A DNA stretch of 9,739 nt from JAWXCF01 sp034440515 (GTDB lineage Bacteria > Bacteroidota > Bacteroidia > CAILMK01): assembly GCA_034440515.1 (NCBI GenBank), contig JAWXCF010000112.1, positions 1 through 9,739 on the forward strand, in the 5' to 3' direction. Of the stretch, positions 8,196-9,739 are shown in pieces. The notes beneath the pieces were generated by a model. That model had not been told where the DNA came from. It did no database searches and saw only the letters and a program-made list of their open reading frames with translations. Numbering within the stretch: the stretch's first letter is position 1; the number at the start of each line of letters is the position of its first letter. Both the position numbers and the translations under genes were made by a program.

Positions 8196-8295
8196 ATGCT
8201 TTATGAAAATAGAGCATCAAAGTTGGCAGTTGTAGTTTTGATATTTTGGCAATTGAGAAGGGGTATGGCCGTTGTGTTGACCCCTTTTCTTATGT
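8196..8295 (+). ncRNA. Candidate small RNA or leader RNA, unassigned
   Basis: A 9-bp stem (8196-8204 with 8209-8217, one G-U pair) is capped by GAAA, a stable GNRA tetraloop. After 37 nt comes a terminator-like hairpin. A -7-like TACATTTG at 8184-8191 would start transcription within a few bases of the first hairpin, giving a transcript of about 95-100 nt. Between the hairpins lie two near-copies of an 11-mer with core TTGGCA. No plus-strand gene precedes the terminator, so something unannotated may be transcribed. It matches no RNA family I recognise. It could equally be part of a yebC leader, although I found no competing antiterminator pairing. Confidence 0.25.
8255..8295 (+). terminator. 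Terminator-like hairpin in the comEC-yebC intergenic region
   Basis: A 10-bp stem (8255-8264 with 8280-8289, one G-U pair, a GGGG/CCCC block) encloses a 15-nt loop and is followed by a broken T-rich stretch (TTATGTTTAT). The T residues favour the plus strand; on the minus strand the hairpin is followed by mixed sequence. The large loop and interrupted T-run make it weaker than the terminator at 2103. Confidence 0.45.
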
Positions 8296-8415
8296 TTATA
8301 TCTTAACAATTTTACGGTTTATTACATCCATATATTCCATATTTGCATTTGAATTACAGCATAATTGATTCGGCAATAGTGCTTCTTTAAATTATATTTT
8401 AATTACCTCTGCATT

Positions 8416-9129
8416 ATGGGACGCGCATTTGAATTTAGAAAAGACAGAAAGTTAAAAAGATGGGATAAAATGTCGAAAGCTTTTACCCGAATAGGTAAAG
8501 AAATAGCTATTGCTGCAAAGGCTGGCGGACCTGAACCAGATACTAATCCAAGACTTAGGGCTGCAATTGCAAATGCTAAAGGGGTAAATATGCCCAAAGA
8601 CAGAATAGAAGGCGCCATAAAAAGAGCAACTAGCAAAGATGAAAAGGACTATGAGGAGACTCTATTTGAAGGCAAGGGACCACACGGTGTTGCCCTAATG
8701 GTAGAGTGCGCAACTGATAATAACGTACGTACAGTAGCCAATATTCGCAACCACTTCAATAAAAAGGGGGGCGTATTGGGAAATAGTGGTTCTCTTGCCT
8801 TTATGTTTGATAGAAAAGGAATATTTATGTTACCACTTGAGGGACTAAATATCGAAGAGATGGAGCTAGAATTAATAGATGCAGGCGCAGATGACTTTAA
8901 ACTACACGAAGACGCGTTTGAAGTTATTGTTCCATTTACAGAATTTGGTGCAATGCAAAAGGCACTAGAGGAACGAAACATAGAACCGACCAGCAGTGAA
9001 TTACTTAGAATTCCATCTACCCTGGTGGAATTATCAGACGAGCAAATGGAGGAAGTTTATGCCCTAATAGAGCGATTAGAAGAAGATGATGATGTACAAA
9101 ACGTATATCACAATATGATAGAGGAATAG
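8416..9129 (+). CDS. yebC: YebC/PmpR (TACO1-like) family protein
   Basis: This 237-aa cytoplasmic protein belongs to the YebC/PmpR/TACO1 family. Members were long annotated as DNA-binding regulators; others, such as mitochondrial TACO1, act in translation, and work on bacterial homologues points to help for stalled ribosomes. The sequence cannot decide between these roles. It shows the conserved N-terminus MGRAFEFRK, the helix FTRIGKEI (23-30), PDTNPRLRAAI (41-51), NMPKDRIEGAIKRA (58-71), GKGPHGVALMVE (86-97), GGVLGNSGSLAFMF (118-131) and the C-terminal acidic DDDVQNVYHNM (224-234). The full three-domain length is usual and the start is fixed by the conserved MGRAFEF. It is divergent from comEC, and no ruvC, a frequent neighbour in Proteobacteria, is nearby. 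Confidence 0.95.
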   Translation: MGRAFEFRKDRKLKRWDKMSKAFTRIGKEIAIAAKAGGPEPDTNPRLRAAIANAKGVNMPKDRIEGAIKRATSKDEKDYEETLFEGKGPHGVALMVECATDNNVRTVANIRNHFNKKGGVLGNSGSLAFMFDRKGIFMLPLEGLNIEEMELELIDAGADDFKLHEDAFEVIVPFTEFGAMQKALEERNIEPTSSELLRIPSTLVELSDEQMEEVYALIERLEEDDDVQNVYHNMIEE

Positions 9130-9232
9130 AGTTGAGAAATTGTGGGATAGTAGAAAGATGTATTAAAAGCAATAAATAAATGAGTAATTAATAATTTAAA
9201 TCAAATCTATATTCAAACCTAACTTGTACTAG

Positions 9233-9258
9233 TTGCATTAGTTTTGCATAAATTGCAT
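9233..9258 (+). promoter_or_regulatory. Three TTGCAT repeats over a candidate promoter
   Basis: TTGCAT occurs at 9233-9238, 9244-9249 and 9253-9258; centre spacings of 11 and 9 bp put the copies on about the same face of the helix. The first and third copies extend to TTGCATTA. They overlap TAGTTTTG (9239-9246), a full TAnnTTTG match that could be the -7 box of the downstream gene, with start near 9253 and a leader of about 46 nt. No good -33 box is visible. The layout suits a small autoregulatory operator; the binding protein is unknown. Confidence 0.35.
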
Positions 9259-9298
9259 TAAAGATATACACATATCCACATTAATTTAGTATTGAATT

Positions 9299-9739
9299 AT
9301 GACACAAGCTATCACTGCATCTAAGTATTTTATGCTTTTCTCTAGTGTGGATCAAAGAGGTATTTCACACTTAATGCTCCAAAAATTACTATATATTGCC
9401 CAAGGCTTTCATTTGGTAATACATAATATTGCCTTGTTTCCCGATGAAATTCAAGCTTGGCGATATGGACCTGTTGTTCCTAATATTTTCAAACTTTTCA
9501 AGACTTATGGACCAGTTTCAATACCTGCTGACGATATAGTTTGGCAGATTTACGATAATAATACAATCAGCCGAATTGAAATAAATTCAATATTAGTAGT
9601 TTGGGAAACATTTAAAAATTTTACTGCTTTGCAATTGTCAAACTGGACCCATAAGATAGGTTCGCCTTGGAAACAAACGTTTAAGGAAGATAAAAATGTA
9701 GTAATTTCTCTTGAAAAGATTCGTGCCTATTTTGTCGAA
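9299..9739 (+). CDS. Panacea domain (SocA-like, DUF4065) protein, 3' end cut off
   Basis: The frame is open from ATG 9299 to the window edge, giving the first 147 residues with no stop. Family landmarks are LMLQKLLYIAQGFHL (25-39), the AWRYGPVVP motif (53-61), FKTYGP (67-72), LSNWTHKIGSPW (113-124) and a closing ISLEKIRAYF (136-145). Panacea proteins include GepA, the Caulobacter proteolytic adaptor SocA and the antitoxins of PanAT toxin-antitoxin pairs; lone copies and phage-borne copies also exist. Nearly the full usual length is visible, so few residues should be missing. The 169 bp upstream hold no toxin-like gene, so a partner, if any, would lie downstream. Function as an antitoxin is inference from family alone. 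Confidence 0.85.
   Translation, partial: MTQAITASKYFMLFSSVDQRGISHLMLQKLLYIAQGFHLVIHNIALFPDEIQAWRYGPVVPNIFKLFKTYGPVSIPADDIVWQIYDNNTISRIEINSILVVWETFKNFTALQLSNWTHKIGSPWKQTFKEDKNVVISLEKIRAYFVE

Larger units (their letters stand above)
8045..8415. other. Divergent intergenic region between comEC and yebC
   Basis: This 371-bp AT-rich stretch has no credible protein-coding frame. It holds, left to right, a 12-bp palindrome (8091-8102), a candidate minus-strand -7 box for comEC (8108-8115), a candidate plus-strand -7 box TACATTTG (8184-8191), a GAAA-loop hairpin (8196-8217), an imperfect 11-nt direct repeat (8222-8232 and 8245-8255, 9 of 11 identical) and a terminator-like hairpin (8255-8289). The 125 nt before yebC contain only CATATTTG (8338-8345), a 7-of-8 match to the -7 consensus and a possible yebC promoter. 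Confidence 0.6.

Noticed and set aside
8649..8981. 110-codon minus-strand open frame
   Set aside because: It lies wholly antisense inside yebC, is serine-rich low-complexity and resembles no family; it is a shadow of the real gene.
9130..9298. Small toxin gene between yebC and the Panacea gene
   Set aside because: All frames are interrupted by frequent stops; no open frame of useful length exists there.

Overview
The window looks like chromosomal DNA of a Bacteroidota bacterium. Four things support this: AT-rich DNA with frequent ATA codons; a secreted protein ending in a type IX secretion (T9SS) sorting domain, with a signal peptide cut just before Gln; several TAnnTTTG-like -7 promoter boxes and no strong Shine-Dalgarno sequences; and a YebC protein with the MGRAFEFRK start familiar from this phylum. 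Class or genus cannot be fixed from the sequence.

Layout, left to right. Bases 1-48 may be the last codons of an upstream gene. A secreted multidomain protein follows (65-2074, +): Fn3-like, gingipain/C25-like core, second Fn3-like, T9SS tail. A strong terminator (2103-2135) ends that unit. A complete sbcC-type DNA-repair ATPase (2241-5369, +) has no sbcD beside it. Two minus-strand genes converge on it: comEC (6155-8044), a shortened DNA-uptake channel gene, and 19 nt after it an enoyl-CoA hydratase/isomerase family gene (5356-6135), whose last 14 nt overlap the end of sbcC. A 371-bp divergent intergenic region (8045-8415) holds a 12-bp palindrome by a candidate comEC promoter and, on the + strand, a hairpin plus a terminator-like hairpin that no annotated gene explains. 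Then come yebC (8416-9129, +) and the start of a Panacea/SocA-like (DUF4065) gene cut by the right edge (9299-9739, +). Three evenly spaced TTGCAT elements lie upstream of that gene.

Most of the window is housekeeping: DNA uptake (ComEC), DNA end processing (SbcC), acyl-CoA metabolism and translation or regulation (YebC). I see no shared pathway beyond the possible comEC-hydratase operon. The points most worth a second look are the truncated Panacea gene, a possible toxin-antitoxin antitoxin whose toxin would lie beyond the window; the gingipain-like secreted protein that seems to lack the catalytic His and Cys; and the unexplained hairpin pair at 8196-8289, a possible small RNA or yebC leader. 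No tRNA, rRNA, CRISPR array, insertion sequence or complete defence system was recognised.
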